A DNA stretch of 34,538 nucleotides from Ghiorsea sp. (GCA_027080505.1 JALWRX010000126.1:1-34538); one strand, 5' to 3'. Counted from the stretch's first letter, positions 1 to 8,731 are shown. A program made the numbers and translations. Notes: generated by a model from the letters alone, not told the origin.

Positions 1-178
1 ACGCTGTCATACTACAGTCACCACGCCCTGTATGTCGGCGAATAGCATCATCACTCATCGCAGGAAGCTCAAAATATTGTAATGTTTCACGCATAGCGTG
101 AATAATCGGTGCAAAAGCATCAATAAGCGTACCATCTAAATCCAACAACACACCTTTAAACACTGGTTTATTCATCAT
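1..178 (-). CDS. HAD-superfamily phosphatase, phosphoglycolate phosphatase-like (N-terminal fragment)
   Basis: Only the first 59 codons lie in the window; the gene runs off the left edge. The protein opens MMNKPVFKG and then shows LLDLDGTLID at about residues 11-20, the HAD motif I in which the two aspartates act as nucleophile and acid/base. A helical cap-like segment follows. The second ATG (position 175) is an equally good start. The first ATG directly follows the dat stop codon (TGA then ATG, no gap), so the two genes are probably co-translated. The family suggests a Gph-like phosphatase clearing 2-phosphoglycolate or a related small phosphate ester, but motifs II-IV are outside the window and the substrate cannot be assigned. 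Confidence 0.75.
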   Translation of the reverse strand, partial: MMNKPVFKGVLLDLDGTLIDAFAPIIHAMRETLQYFELPAMSDDAIRRHTGRGDCSMTA

Positions 179-1039
179 TCAAGAGGCACGCAAGGCATCA
201 ATTTTTGCCAACATCAATTGCCTGATTTTAAGTCCCACTTTACCAGGTTTACCATCACCTATCGCTTGAGAATTTATCTGAACCACGGGCAATACAGCAT
301 TGGTTGTACTGCTCATCAAACATTCACTTAAACCTGCTTCATCCAATTTCCATGCCCGCTCTTGCACAGTAATACCTGCATCTTTTGCCACTTCCATTGC
401 CATACTTCGTGTAATACCACCCAACACTTGATGATCCAGAGGGTGAGTCACCAGTACACCATCAATCACTGCAAAAATATTGGTCGCACAGCCTTCCAAA
501 ACATGCCCTTGCTCATCCAGCCAAAAGGCTTCATCTACATCCGCTCGCACAGCTTCTTGTTTACCCATCACACTGGCAAGCAATGCAATCGACTTAATTT
601 CACAATGTTTCCAGCGAATATCTTGTAAAGTAATACCTTGAACACCCGTTTTTACTTTGGCATCGCTAGGTTTGGGTAATTCACGAACAGTGATAACCAA
701 GGTTGGTGTTATCGCTTGATTGACCACATGATTACGCGGTGCTACACCTCGCGTCACCTGAATATATACCATAGCATCATCAAAGGGATTTTTTTCATAG
801 GCTTGCTGCACCAAAACTTCCAATTCAGGTATTGTTTTCGGCAAATCAACGGCAATTGCAGCACATGAGCGTTGCAAACGCTTCAAATGTGGTTTTAAGT
901 CAAGGTAAGTGCCACCATAACATGCCACCACTTCATACACCCCATCGGCAAATTGAAACCCACGGTCTTCAACATGTATCATTGCTTTTTCCAACGGCAC
1001 GAAACTATTGTTCACATAGGCAACCAGTGGCTTGCTCAT
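179..1039 (-). CDS. dat: D-amino-acid aminotransferase (fold-type IV PLP enzyme)
   Basis: A 286-residue class IV aminotransferase, expected to interconvert D-alanine and 2-oxoglutarate with pyruvate and D-glutamate. The PLP lysine is K149 in CEIKSIALL, and EGCATN (about 182-187) is the glutamate-containing cofactor loop. The segment QVTRGVAPRNH (about 94-104) resembles the arginine/histidine carboxylate-binding loop of Bacillus D-amino-acid aminotransferase and favours D-specificity over branched-chain (IlvE) or aminodeoxychorismate lyase (PabC) relatives. The ATG has a GAGGTG Shine-Dalgarno about 8 bases upstream. The gene sits downstream of dacA in an envelope cluster, so a role in D-Ala/D-Glu supply for peptidoglycan is reasonable. 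Exact substrate preference is inferred. Confidence 0.85.
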   Translation of the reverse strand: MSKPLVAYVNNSFVPLEKAMIHVEDRGFQFADGVYEVVACYGGTYLDLKPHLKRLQRSCAAIAVDLPKTIPELEVLVQQAYEKNPFDDAMVYIQVTRGVAPRNHVVNQAITPTLVITVRELPKPSDAKVKTGVQGITLQDIRWKHCEIKSIALLASVMGKQEAVRADVDEAFWLDEQGHVLEGCATNIFAVIDGVLVTHPLDHQVLGGITRSMAMEVAKDAGITVQERAWKLDEAGLSECLMSSTTNAVLPVVQINSQAIGDGKPGKVGLKIRQLMLAKIDALRAS

Positions 1040-1246
1040 TTTATTTTCACCTCAAGCTTAAAGATATGCAAAAGCATAGAAAGAAAGCTGTGATTTTGCG
1101 AGAAATAAGAAAGGTCTTTTTTGATTTGAATACATTCGTGGTCTTGGTCACATGCAAGCCATCCAAATTAAACCAAACTATACCCAGAGTTAAAGCATAC
1201 GGTGTCACTTGCGATAGGTAATACAAGTGACAACAGGAGGCTACAA

Positions 1247-1462
1247 ATGAATCCATTTCGTGCTAAGCGTATTGCCGACCATTTCTCCAGCATCGGTACT
1301 TTTGCTGTGAATAATCAGACTCATGGTGTTACTGTTACCTTTAGAGGTAACAAGGTTTACTTTGATAATGAACATAGCCTTTGGGCATTTTTATTTCATA
1401 TTGCCCATGCAGAACATCAAGAAAGCATTATTGCCGAGGCAGAAGCTAGGCTTGCCGCTTAA
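1247..1462 (+). CDS. Small conserved-looking protein of unknown function (71 aa)
   Basis: The start is fixed by a perfect AGGAGG at 1235-1240, six bases before ATG 1247; the longer in-frame version from 1202 has no such site. The 71-residue product begins MNPFRAKRIADHF, has a beta-prone middle (GVTVTFRGNKVYF), then an aromatic helix (LWAFLFHIAHAEHQ) and an Ala/Glu-rich helical tail. There is no signal peptide, cysteine or clear membrane segment. It is the only plus-strand gene between dacA and dat, which otherwise run together on the minus strand. It ends 13 bases from the end of dacA (convergent), with no visible terminator. I do not recognise the family. Confidence 0.7.
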   Translation: MNPFRAKRIADHFSSIGTFAVNNQTHGVTVTFRGNKVYFDNEHSLWAFLFHIAHAEHQESIIAEAEARLAA

Positions 1463-1475
1463 CTAACTCACGCAT

Positions 1476-2624
1476 CTACTGTGCGCGCCACCAAAGTCTT
1501 AACATATCCCATTTACGACCAAACCATGATGCACGCTCTACACTTTGCTCCGCCAACATTGGTATAGATTGCAAAGTAATATCTTCATCATCAATACGTA
1601 GTGTGGCTTGAATATCACCCAACTGTTCGCCTTGCTGAATGGGTGCTAGTTGTGGTGATGTATAATGCAAAGCGAAACCCAAATGTTTTTCACTGCCTTG
1701 CGGCACAGTAATCCACACTGGTTTAGCAGGTTTAAGCCAAACAAACTCTTTTGTACCTTCAAAAACTTCAATTTTACGACGAATATCTTTTTCTTTAGGG
1801 CGTAAGGTTACAAACTGCCCCATGCCATAACGTAATAATACTTGCGATTGCTTTTGCCGTGCTGTTTTTGAGTCCGTACCAAACACAGACGATACCAAAC
1901 GCATATCCCCTTTTTCTGCCGCTGCTGTTAAACAATAACCCGCTTCTTCTGTGTGCCCAGTTTTTATCCCCCTTGCTTCAGGCATGGTCCACAACAAACG
2001 ATTGCGGTTCCATTGTGTACGACCATCAAAGGTATAACTTTTTTCTGCAAAAACTTCAAAAAACTTAGGGAAATCACGCCACAATGCGACCGCTAACTTT
2101 GCCATATCCATAGCAGTACTAAAATGGTTTTCATCAGGGAAACCTGTTGGGTTACTAAAATGTGTATTGGTCATACCCAAGGCTTTGGCTTTACCATTCA
2201 TTAATGCCACAAAAGCACTTTCAGAGCCCGAAATATGCTCGGCAATGACAATAGCTGCATCATTGCCCGAAAATGTAGCTATACCATGAATAATTTCACG
2301 TATAGTTGGATGCATACGCGGCTCTAAAAACATAGAGCTACCACCAATCTTCCAAGCCTTTGTGCTAACATTTACCCGCTCATCCAAATCTACATTGCCC
2401 GATTTAATAGCTTCAAATGCCAAATATAATGTCATCATTTTGGTCATGCTTGCTGGTGCTAAACGTAAGTTTTCTTCATGTTTTGCCAGCACTTGCCCAG
2501 AGCGAGCATCCAATAATACCCAAGACTTGGCTTGAAGTTCTGGTTCCGATGGCCATGTGATATTCGCTGCCCAAGCTTGCTGAGTGAACATCAATGCCCC
2601 AATGAAACACAATAACCTTACCAT
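1476..2624 (-). CDS. dacA: Serine-type D-alanyl-D-alanine carboxypeptidase (PBP5/6 family)
   Basis: A 382-residue low-molecular-weight penicillin-binding protein that removes the terminal D-Ala from peptidoglycan pentapeptides in the periplasm. All three active-site motifs are present: SMTK (S59 nucleophile, K62), SGN (119-121) and KTG (221-223). A signal peptide ends near residue 19 (QQAWA, then ANI). The C-terminal third fits the PBP5 beta-rich domain, and the Trp/Arg-rich tail (SWFGRKWDMLRLWW) looks like the amphipathic membrane anchor. The start at 2624 is preferred over 2654 because AAGGAG lies about 7 bases upstream and the signal peptide then begins normally. It overlaps the upstream pseudouridine synthase gene by 7 bases. 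Confidence 0.93.
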   Translation of the reverse strand: MVRLLCFIGALMFTQQAWAANITWPSEPELQAKSWVLLDARSGQVLAKHEENLRLAPASMTKMMTLYLAFEAIKSGNVDLDERVNVSTKAWKIGGSSMFLEPRMHPTIREIIHGIATFSGNDAAIVIAEHISGSESAFVALMNGKAKALGMTNTHFSNPTGFPDENHFSTAMDMAKLAVALWRDFPKFFEVFAEKSYTFDGRTQWNRNRLLWTMPEARGIKTGHTEEAGYCLTAAAEKGDMRLVSSVFGTDSKTARQKQSQVLLRYGMGQFVTLRPKEKDIRRKIEVFEGTKEFVWLKPAKPVWITVPQGSEKHLGFALHYTSPQLAPIQQGEQLGDIQATLRIDDEDITLQSIPMLAEQSVERASWFGRKWDMLRLWWRAQ

Positions 2625-3490
2625 TCCCAATCTCCTTCTGAATCTACACTCCATTCCAACTGTGGTTGTTTAGAGCGCATAGCATAACCTTTAATTTTTA
2701 AAACTTTAGCATGAAGCATCAATCGTGCATGTTTTTTACCACCATATCGCGTATCACCAAGAATGGGATAACCCAAGTGCGCCAAGTGTACACGAAGTTG
2801 ATGGGTGCGTCCTGTATGTGGAATCAAGCGTAATAAAGCTTTATCTCCGCGTGTTTCCACAACAAAAGCTTCCGTCTTACTGACTTTCCCACATTTATCC
2901 ACAGCATAACGACCCCATCTATCAGCCTTTGCCGAAAGTGGTTCTTCAATAAGCATCTCTGACCAATCTGGCACAGGTGAAACTACCGCTATATACTCTT
3001 TCTCTACAGCTTGATGCCAATGGTGTTGCAAGTGCTGCAATGCTTTAGGGTCATAACAAAACATCATCAATCCTGATGTGCCTTTATCCAAACGATGTAC
3101 AGGGCGCAGATGTTTAGTATCCACAGGAGGTAACTTTAAAAACATTGCCAACTCATACACCAGTGTACCTTTACTGCGATGCAAAGCCTCTTGTGCATAT
3201 TGCCCTGCTTTTTTATGCACCAATACCCAAGATTGTTCACGCCATACAATTTGATCTTCTGAAAACGGTGTAAGCACCTCATCATCCAAAGTCACAATGC
3301 GAACCTTTTCACCGCCTTGTATAATCCGCCCTGCTTTTCGGCAGCGTTTTTTGTTCACATACACGCCACCTTCATCAATTGCACGTTGCACACGTCGCCT
3401 TGAAAAGCTTGAACATGCTGCCAATGCCGTATCTAAACGCCGCCTCCCCTGCTCAAGAGGAATTTGCAACTTTATATCTTCAAATGCCAT
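2618..3490 (-). CDS. RluA-family RNA pseudouridine synthase with S4 domain
   Basis: A 290-residue enzyme predicted to isomerise uridine to pseudouridine in rRNA or tRNA. An S4-type RNA-binding domain occupies about residues 15-70 (RRRLDTALAA...VYVNKKRCRKAG). The catalytic domain carries HRLDKGTSGL with the nucleophilic D135, and near the end HTGRTHQLRVHLAHLGYPI followed by LGDTRYGG, both standard for the RluA/C/D group. The usual 'NKPAG' motif reads HKKAG here. The target uridine cannot be deduced; RluC or RluD are the nearest models. It starts two bases after the LOG gene stop and overlaps the dacA start, so it lies inside the envelope-gene operon. Confidence 0.88.
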   Translation of the reverse strand: MAFEDIKLQIPLEQGRRRLDTALAACSSFSRRRVQRAIDEGGVYVNKKRCRKAGRIIQGGEKVRIVTLDDEVLTPFSEDQIVWREQSWVLVHKKAGQYAQEALHRSKGTLVYELAMFLKLPPVDTKHLRPVHRLDKGTSGLMMFCYDPKALQHLQHHWHQAVEKEYIAVVSPVPDWSEMLIEEPLSAKADRWGRYAVDKCGKVSKTEAFVVETRGDKALLRLIPHTGRTHQLRVHLAHLGYPILGDTRYGGKKHARLMLHAKVLKIKGYAMRSKQPQLEWSVDSEGDWEW

Positions 3491-3492
3491 GA

Positions 3493-4026
3493 TTAAACTG
3501 CCAAAGCTGCAAGCACATCTTCATGTGTCTCACAATATTGAATACACTGAAAACTACTGTCCACACTCATTACCAACTGTTGTTGCATCATATCCATTAA
3601 CGGCTCCCAACAAGCACCATAAACCAGTAAAGGGCGTGGCTCTAAAATTTTAATCGCCAATAAATCCCAAGTCATAGCAAACTCTGCCAATGTACCTAAC
3701 CCGCCTGGCAATACCAAATATGCAGAAGGTTGCTCAATCAATATTTGCATACGTTCAAAAAAATCAGTCGCTCTTTTCTCTTCACTCAAACTATTTCGTG
3801 GTGGTGTAGGAAACACTTCCAAAGTAATGCCTGTGACATGCCCTGAGCCTGCCGTAATACCCTGAGAAAACGCAGCCATCATGCCTTGATGCCCTCCCAC
3901 CAAACCATGCCAACCTGCTTGCCCTAACTTTTGAGACAATAATTCCACATCCGAAAAACGCGCATCATCGGGTGTAATCCGAGATGAACCAAATGCTGCA
4001 ATCACCTTATTCAATCGCTTCACCAT
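3493..4026 (-). CDS. LOG family (lysine decarboxylase-like / cytokinin riboside phosphoribohydrolase-like) protein
   Basis: A 177-residue Rossmann-type protein with the signature PGGLGTLAE at about 107-115 and an upstream GGHQGMM glycine loop (44-50), the nucleotide-monophosphate pocket of the LOG family. Characterised relatives split the N-glycosidic bond of nucleoside monophosphates; in bacteria they are often mis-named lysine decarboxylases, and the physiological substrate here is unknown. The N-terminus ([11 protein letters not shown]) fits the short bacterial form. The ATG start overlaps the end of rlpA by 20 bases with no strong Shine-Dalgarno, so translation is probably coupled; an in-frame GTG at codon 8 is an alternative. 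Confidence 0.85.
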   Translation of the reverse strand: MVKRLNKVIAAFGSSRITPDDARFSDVELLSQKLGQAGWHGLVGGHQGMMAAFSQGITAGSGHVTGITLEVFPTPPRNSLSEEKRATDFFERMQILIEQPSAYLVLPGGLGTLAEFAMTWDLLAIKILEPRPLLVYGACWEPLMDMMQQQLVMSVDSSFQCIQYCETHEDVLAALAV

Positions 4027-4822
4027 GAATAATCATCGCTGCCGTATAACCTCTATCTTTAATCAAGCTTAATGTGTGTTCAGCATCTTCGTCCAAGTCA
4101 AAAGGTCCTACACGTACGCGGTAAACATGCCCAATATTCACTACTTTTAATGGTGGATGGTTTGTATCCAAATGTGCCTGTAATTTATCCACAACACCAA
4201 GTGCATTGTCATGTTCTGCAAATGCACCCACTTGAACATAAGCCAACTTATGCTGCTGAATAGGAGCTTGCTGTGTTGTTTTTACAGGCTGTGGTTTCAA
4301 CGCATGGTATTTGCTCACATCATGCTCTGCTGCATTTAATGTCTGCACACGTACTCGTGCTGTACCTTGCTTAGCATAACCCAATGCTTTTGCCGCAGCA
4401 TAAGATAAATCAATCAACCTTCCTTTCACAAAAGGTCCTCTGTCATTCACTCTAACTTTAACAGATTTTCCATTCTCCAAATTGGTGACCAACACCAACG
4501 AAGGCATGGGTAAAGTAGTATGAGCGGCTGTCATGGCATACATATTATATGTTTCACCATTAGCTGTTTTTCTGCCATGGAATTTTTTACCATACCATGA
4601 AGCAATACCCACTTGATTGTATTGCGCATTGCTATCCAAAGGATAATACCACTTTCCTGCAACCTTATAAGGTTTACCATGCTTTACTCTTCCACCTGCA
4701 CCTAGAGCAGCGTAAGAAGATGGTGCATTTGAGATAGGCTGCGGCTTGTGTGCATAGCGCATAGGTGCACATGCACTTAAAACCAACAATACAACTAATG
4801 CAATATAAAAACTTCTTTTCAC
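4007..4822 (-). CDS. rlpA: Septal-ring lytic transglycosylase RlpA, lipoprotein with SPOR domain
   Basis: A 271-residue outer-membrane lipoprotein predicted to cleave glycan strands stripped of stem peptides, often at division sites. A signal sequence ends in the lipobox LSAC (C18). A double-psi beta-barrel domain covers about 70-162 ([26 protein letters not shown] with H101; VNDRGPF with D127), the likely catalytic pair. A SPOR domain, which binds denuded peptidoglycan, covers about 193-268 ([13 protein letters not shown]...YRVRVGPF). The start codon is GTG at 4822, overlapping the mltB stop as GTGA. It sits between mltB and dacA, consistent with amidase and DacA activity supplying its denuded substrate. 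Confidence 0.93.
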   Translation of the reverse strand: MKRSFYIALVVLLVLSACAPMRYAHKPQPISNAPSSYAALGAGGRVKHGKPYKVAGKWYYPLDSNAQYNQVGIASWYGKKFHGRKTANGETYNMYAMTAAHTTLPMPSLVLVTNLENGKSVKVRVNDRGPFVKGRLIDLSYAAAKALGYAKQGTARVRVQTLNAAEHDVSKYHALKPQPVKTTQQAPIQQHKLAYVQVGAFAEHDNALGVVDKLQAHLDTNHPPLKVVNIGHVYRVRVGPFDLDEDAEHTLSLIKDRGYTAAMIIHGEAIE

Positions 4823-5844
4823 TTGCCTATATCACACTTTTGATTGCCCAACATAAATGCAAGCTCTGTGGTTGCTAAGGCATAATTCCATGAACGATTC
4901 CAGCGTGTAATAGCATAGAAATTGCGGTTCACCAATAAAGGACGAACACCATCTTTGGTCTCACGTTCAATCAAGGCAACTTCTTCATCCGAAGACCAAC
5001 CCTTAGGTTTTTGAACACCTGCTTCTTCAAATGCTTTCATCTTACGATATTTACGCGTTTCATCTTTAAGTGCCTGTTGAATAAAAGTATTCTTGGGTAA
5101 GTTATGTACCCAGTGTGCCACCATTTTTCTATCATCCCAGCTATAGCGGTTAAAATAATAGGCCACGCTAAAAATAATATCTTTAGGCGTATGCCAAACA
5201 TCACGTTTACCATCACCATTACCATCCACTGCATATTCCAAAAATGAAGTTGGCATCAATTGCGTCACACCAAACGCACCTGCATACGAACCTTGAACAT
5301 CCATAGGATTTAAGCCTTCTTCTTTACACAACACCAAAAATGCTTTGAGTTCTTTGCGGAAAAACTTTGCTCTGCGCTCATAACCTGTTGCCAAGGTAAA
5401 CAATGCATCCAACACCCTATCTCTGCCCCAGTTCTCACCAAACCTTGTTTCAATACCCAAAATTGCCGTAATGATTTCAGGAGCAACGCCATACTTGGCT
5501 TGTGCTTCAACAAAAATATCATGGTGTTTAGCTAGAAATGCTTTAGATTTCTTTTTCAAACGTTCATTCACAAACAAAGGGCGATAATCAGCATAAGGCT
5601 TTGATTCATAAGGCGTATTCATCTTACGAATCAAATCAGCATCAAACTTTGCTTCACGTAAATGTTGCTCTACGTAAGCTTTTGGTAAACTGGTTTCCTT
5701 AATCATATAAGCAATCAGTTCATCACGTGTATAACTTTCGGCAAACAAGAAATTAGGAAGCAATAAGGCAAGCATCAAACCTAAGGTCAATGGCGAGCAC
5801 AAGGCTAATAATTGTACATGGAAGAACAGTTTCATCTTTTTCAT
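4819..5844 (-). CDS. mltB: Membrane-associated lytic murein transglycosylase B
   Basis: A 341-residue lytic transglycosylase that cleaves the MurNAc-GlcNAc bond with formation of 1,6-anhydromuramic acid. The catalytic glutamate is E132 in [19 protein letters not shown], and [20 protein letters not shown] is the family's second signature. An N-terminal hydrophobic stretch (about 9-35, ending FLFAES) is a signal peptide or anchor. C16 is preceded by LAL, a poor lipobox, so the protein may not be lipidated as E. coli MltB is. It is the first gene of the minus-strand envelope cluster. No strong Shine-Dalgarno precedes ATG 5844, and an ATG three codons in is possible. Confidence 0.92.
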   Translation of the reverse strand: MKKMKLFFHVQLLALCSPLTLGLMLALLLPNFLFAESYTRDELIAYMIKETSLPKAYVEQHLREAKFDADLIRKMNTPYESKPYADYRPLFVNERLKKKSKAFLAKHHDIFVEAQAKYGVAPEIITAILGIETRFGENWGRDRVLDALFTLATGYERRAKFFRKELKAFLVLCKEEGLNPMDVQGSYAGAFGVTQLMPTSFLEYAVDGNGDGKRDVWHTPKDIIFSVAYYFNRYSWDDRKMVAHWVHNLPKNTFIQQALKDETRKYRKMKAFEEAGVQKPKGWSSDEEVALIERETKDGVRPLLVNRNFYAITRWNRSWNYALATTELAFMLGNQKCDIGK

Positions 5845-6000
5845 AGAACGCAGACTATAAATGCAAGCCCTTCAAGCAAGTGATACCTGTAACATATCCT
5901 TTTTCCTTATTTAAATAGTCTTAGCAACAAAACTCACTCGACAGATATACTTTTTATAACATATTGTTTATAATCAACATACTACACGCTTGGAGAGGTT

Positions 6001-6795
6001 ATGTTTGAGCATTTAAAGAATATACATACAGTGACTGATGGCACCGTTTTACTGCAAGAAGGTAAAACAGGTAATGGCGTATATATGATTCAAAAAGGGC
6101 ATGCCAAAGTCACACGAACAGCAGAAGATGGCACGGAAGTCCTTCTCGCAGAGCTGGGTGATGGTCAGGTATTTGGTGAAATGAGTCTGATTGATGACTC
6201 CCCATGTTCTGCTAATGTGGTCGCTATGGGTGATTTAAAAGTATGCGTTCTAAGTAAAGAACAATTTTTTGACCTCTTACAAACCGACATCCAAAGCGTA
6301 AAAAGTGTGATGGACATCCTTTTCCAGCGCATGCGAGCCATGAATAAACGTGTTGTCGACTTAGAAAACCAGTTAGCATCCGTCACACAACAGCAAGATA
6401 CGCAGCCCGACACTATTATGCTTAAAGGTTTAACTGAACCTGCTAAACATGCCTTATATGACATGAATGCATTGGTCATTGATGACAACCCTTTTATTAT
6501 TGGTCGTTGGTCTCGACAACAGAGTAAGCGTTCTTGGTTTTCCAAAGATAGCACTCGCGCTCATCTTGAAATACATGATATTGCCCCGTATGTTATTTCG
6601 CGTCACCACTGTCAAATTGAACAACATGCTGGTGATGTATATGTGGTCGATGCAAGCTCACGCTTAGGCACATGGGTCAATGGTGAAAAAATTGATCAAC
6701 AAACACAAAAGGAAGTCAAGTTATCACCAGGCAACAATACCATACACCTTGGTGGGTTAGATTCTCAATTTGTGTTTGATATATTTGTACCTTGA
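6001..6795 (+). CDS. Cyclic nucleotide-binding domain / FHA domain fusion protein
   Basis: A 264-residue cytoplasmic protein joining two signalling modules. Residues about 6-115 form a CNB fold (MIQKGHAKVTRT; FGEMSLIDDSP at 58-68). A charged helix (about 107-132) follows, then an FHA domain at about 158-262 with GR at 168-169, SRHH at 200-203 and WVNG ending at N228-G229, the phosphothreonine-binding residues. There is no DNA-binding domain, so it is not a CRP-type regulator. In the CNB domain the arginine that usually grips the cyclic phosphate is replaced by cysteine (C69 in SPCSANV). The start has GGAGAGG at 5992-5998. It is divergent from mltB and no kinase or phosphatase gene is adjacent. 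The function is unknown; a phosphorylation-dependent adaptor is a reasonable guess. Confidence 0.82.
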   Translation: MFEHLKNIHTVTDGTVLLQEGKTGNGVYMIQKGHAKVTRTAEDGTEVLLAELGDGQVFGEMSLIDDSPCSANVVAMGDLKVCVLSKEQFFDLLQTDIQSVKSVMDILFQRMRAMNKRVVDLENQLASVTQQQDTQPDTIMLKGLTEPAKHALYDMNALVIDDNPFIIGRWSRQQSKRSWFSKDSTRAHLEIHDIAPYVISRHHCQIEQHAGDVYVVDASSRLGTWVNGEKIDQQTQKEVKLSPGNNTIHLGGLDSQFVFDIFVP

Positions 6796-6807
6796 TTTGT
6801 AAAAGTA

Positions 6808-7278
6808 CTAAGATAAGATATTTTGATGAACCAATAACTCCTGCAATTGATTCAACTCTTCTTCACTAAACACATGAATACCATGCGTTACCAACAACCT
6901 AGCCGTAACACCCTGTCCTTGAATTTTTGTTTTTGAAAAACAACCATTATAAATAAGGCTATTACCACATGATGGGCTCCCCTGTTTTAATACCGCATAT
7001 TGAATTTGATATTGTTGGCACAAGGCTAAGGCTTTTTCTGCTCCAATACGAAAAGCTTGGGTAATATCTTTTCCCGCTTGGGTAACAACCTTATCACCCA
7101 TAATTTCTGCTGCAGGTCTTGGTACAGGCAAACCTCCTTCAACTTCAGGACACAAAGGCAACAGCAGCCCTGCTTGCTGCCACCGTTGCAACAACATACT
7201 AGAGTTTTCATTCAGATGATGACAAGAGTCACCACCATCATAGCGCACGGTTTCACCCAACAGACATGCGCTCACCAA
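6808..7278 (-). CDS. DUF523 family protein
   Basis: About 156 residues with the DUF523 hallmarks: SACLLGETVRYDGG at the N-terminus, LCPEVEGGLPVPRP in the middle, and LKQGSPSCGN. The conserved cysteines in SACLLG, CPE and SPSCG suggest metal or thiol chemistry, but the family's function is not established. There is no ATG near the start: the reading frame offers TTG 7278, GTG 7275 or ATT 7281 ahead of SACLLG, so the start is uncertain by a few codons. It follows grpE by about 22 bases with no visible Shine-Dalgarno, so it is probably translated from the grpE message. It ends 12 bases from the convergent cNMP/FHA gene. Confidence 0.85.
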   Translation of the reverse strand: MVSACLLGETVRYDGGDSCHHLNENSSMLLQRWQQAGLLLPLCPEVEGGLPVPRPAAEIMGDKVVTQAGKDITQAFRIGAEKALALCQQYQIQYAVLKQGSPSCGNSLIYNGCFSKTKIQGQGVTARLLVTHGIHVFSEEELNQLQELLVHQNILS

Positions 7279-7300
7279 AATTTTTGCTTGCTGAGTGATA

Positions 7301-7879
7301 CTATGCTTTACCGCTTGAAACCAACACCTTAGCGGGGCGAATCAAACGGCCATTTAAAGTGTAGCCTGCTACATGTTGTGCAATCACAGTATCTTCATCC
7401 TCATCCGATGGCATTTTTGATAATGCTTCATGAAAATGTGGGTCAAATGTTTGCCCTACAGCATCAATACGTTCAAGTTCAAACTTGCTAGCAACCTTAT
7501 GCCAAGAATCTAATGTTAAAGCTACACCTTCACGCACTGCCTTTTCATTGCCTTCTTCTGTTTCAACAGCGCGCTCTAAATTGTCCACAACATCTAATAA
7601 TGCCACAGCAAATTTTTCAACCGCATACTTACGTGCATCGGCAACTTCACGCTGCGTGCGTTTGCGTAAGTTTTCCATTTCTGCATGCTGACGCAATAAC
7701 TTATCTTTTAACTCTGCAATTTCTTGTTGTGCTGCTTCTAAAGGGTCAACTTCTTTTTCTTGTTCTTCTTGGGGCGCTTCAGCTTCAAGCTGCTCGTCCA
7801 ACTCACTCTGCTCATCAGCAGTAACTTGTACGGTTTCTTGCTCTACTTCATCAACGTTTTTTTTCTTCTTTTTGCTCAA
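7301..7879 (-). CDS. grpE: GrpE, nucleotide exchange factor of DnaK
   Basis: A 192-residue co-chaperone that releases ADP from DnaK. An acidic, Glu-rich disordered N-terminus precedes the long dimerising helix (QQEIAELKDKLLRQHAEMENLRKRTQRE) and the beta-wing region with FDPHFHEALS and AGYTLNGRLIRPAKV, both diagnostic. The start is TTG at 7879: GAGGAG (7886-7891) lies six bases upstream and the protein begins (M)SKKKKKNVDE. A TTG at 7897 gives six more residues but has no such site. There is no hrcA, dnaK or dnaJ nearby, so grpE is detached from the usual heat-shock operon. It is followed by a DUF523 gene. Confidence 0.95.
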   Translation of the reverse strand: MSKKKKKNVDEVEQETVQVTADEQSELDEQLEAEAPQEEQEKEVDPLEAAQQEIAELKDKLLRQHAEMENLRKRTQREVADARKYAVEKFAVALLDVVDNLERAVETEEGNEKAVREGVALTLDSWHKVASKFELERIDAVGQTFDPHFHEALSKMPSDEDEDTVIAQHVAGYTLNGRLIRPAKVLVSSGKA

Positions 7880-7960
7880 CGCAGTCTCCTCAAACAAATC
7901 AATATCAGTGTATTATTCACTTCATAGGCATTCATTACTCAAATTTCAAGGTTTAAAATG

Positions 7961-8731
7961 TTATTTTTTTGGTAAATACGCCAAAGGATCCACAGCAGTT
8001 TCACCACGCCGCACTTCAAAGTGCAAGTGCGCACCCGTTGCCCTTCCTGTAGCACCAACATTGGCAATATGCTGCCCTGCTTTTACCTGCTGCCCTGCCA
8101 CCACCAAGTTCTTTTGATTATGTGCATATGCAGTAAACAAGTCTGAACTATGTCGAATGATAATTAAGTTCCCATAGCCCGAAAGCCTAGAATCAGCATA
8201 CACCACCTTACCAGCCGCCGCAGCAAACACATGTGTACCTACCTTGGCAGCAATATCAATACCATCATGCATACGATTCTTTCTCGGACCAAACTTACTA
8301 CTTAAACGTCCCTGTACAGGCCATTGTAGTTTAATTCGACTGTAACTAGCTTTAGGATATGTTTTATGTTTACTTTTTGCCTTGGCTTTAGCCTTCTTAA
8401 CAGGCTTCTTGTTTACCTTCTGTGTATGTTTCTTTGTTACTGAACCATTGGTATATAAACGTTGCCCAACATAAATAGTATAAGGTTTACGAATACCATT
8501 CATCTTTGCTAGGCGATGAAAATCAACGCCTAATTTCCGACCAATACTATATAATGTATCACCATACTTAACGATATAAGCAGCACGGTTGCTTTCAAAT
8601 GACTTTTTGCTGCCCCCATGTTGAATACCACGAGGGTAATAATCATAACGTGAACAACCAAATATCAATATGCTTATACACGCAAGCAATAAGATATGCC
8701 GTATAGCCAAAATGATTACCCCATAGCCCAA
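7961..8731 (-). CDS. nlpD: NlpD-like lipoprotein: LysM plus M23 (LytM) peptidase domain
   Basis: About 256 residues. An N-terminal hydrophobic segment ends in lipobox IFGC (C26). LysM follows at about 50-95 (AYIVKYGDTLYSIGRKLGV...YTIYVGQRLY), then a Lys/Ala-rich linker (about 100-125) and an M23 domain at about 137-252. Zinc-ligand positions H155 and D159 (HDGID) and H237 (HLHFE), plus H204 (YAHN) and H235, are all present, so it could be an active endopeptidase; E. coli NlpD has lost these residues and only activates AmiC. The order pcm, membrane gene, nlpD matches the proteobacterial surE-pcm-nlpD region, but no rpoS follows. The start is ambiguous: ATG 8731 overlaps the upstream gene by 16 bases; TTG 8710 is an alternative. 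Confidence 0.87.
   Translation of the reverse strand: MGYGVIILAIRHILLLACISILIFGCSRYDYYPRGIQHGGSKKSFESNRAAYIVKYGDTLYSIGRKLGVDFHRLAKMNGIRKPYTIYVGQRLYTNGSVTKKHTQKVNKKPVKKAKAKAKSKHKTYPKASYSRIKLQWPVQGRLSSKFGPRKNRMHDGIDIAAKVGTHVFAAAAGKVVYADSRLSGYGNLIIIRHSSDLFTAYAHNQKNLVVAGQQVKAGQHIANVGATGRATGAHLHFEVRRGETAVDPLAYLPKK

Noticed and set aside
362-628. Plus-strand open frame opposite dat
   Set aside because: Antisense shadow of a clear aminotransferase gene; His/Cys-rich nonsense composition and no Shine-Dalgarno.
1047-1256. Minus-strand open frame of 69 codons between dat and the small plus gene
   Set aside because: Overlaps the promoter and start of the small gene, has no Shine-Dalgarno and an unremarkable sequence.
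5969-5974. TATAAT as a promoter for the cNMP/FHA gene
   Set aside because: The -10 hexamer is perfect, but no acceptable -35 lies at 16-18 bases, and the region is generally AT-rich.
6796-6807. Terminator between the convergent cNMP/FHA gene and the DUF523 gene
   Set aside because: Only 12 bases with no stem-loop; readthrough or an intragenic terminator must be assumed.
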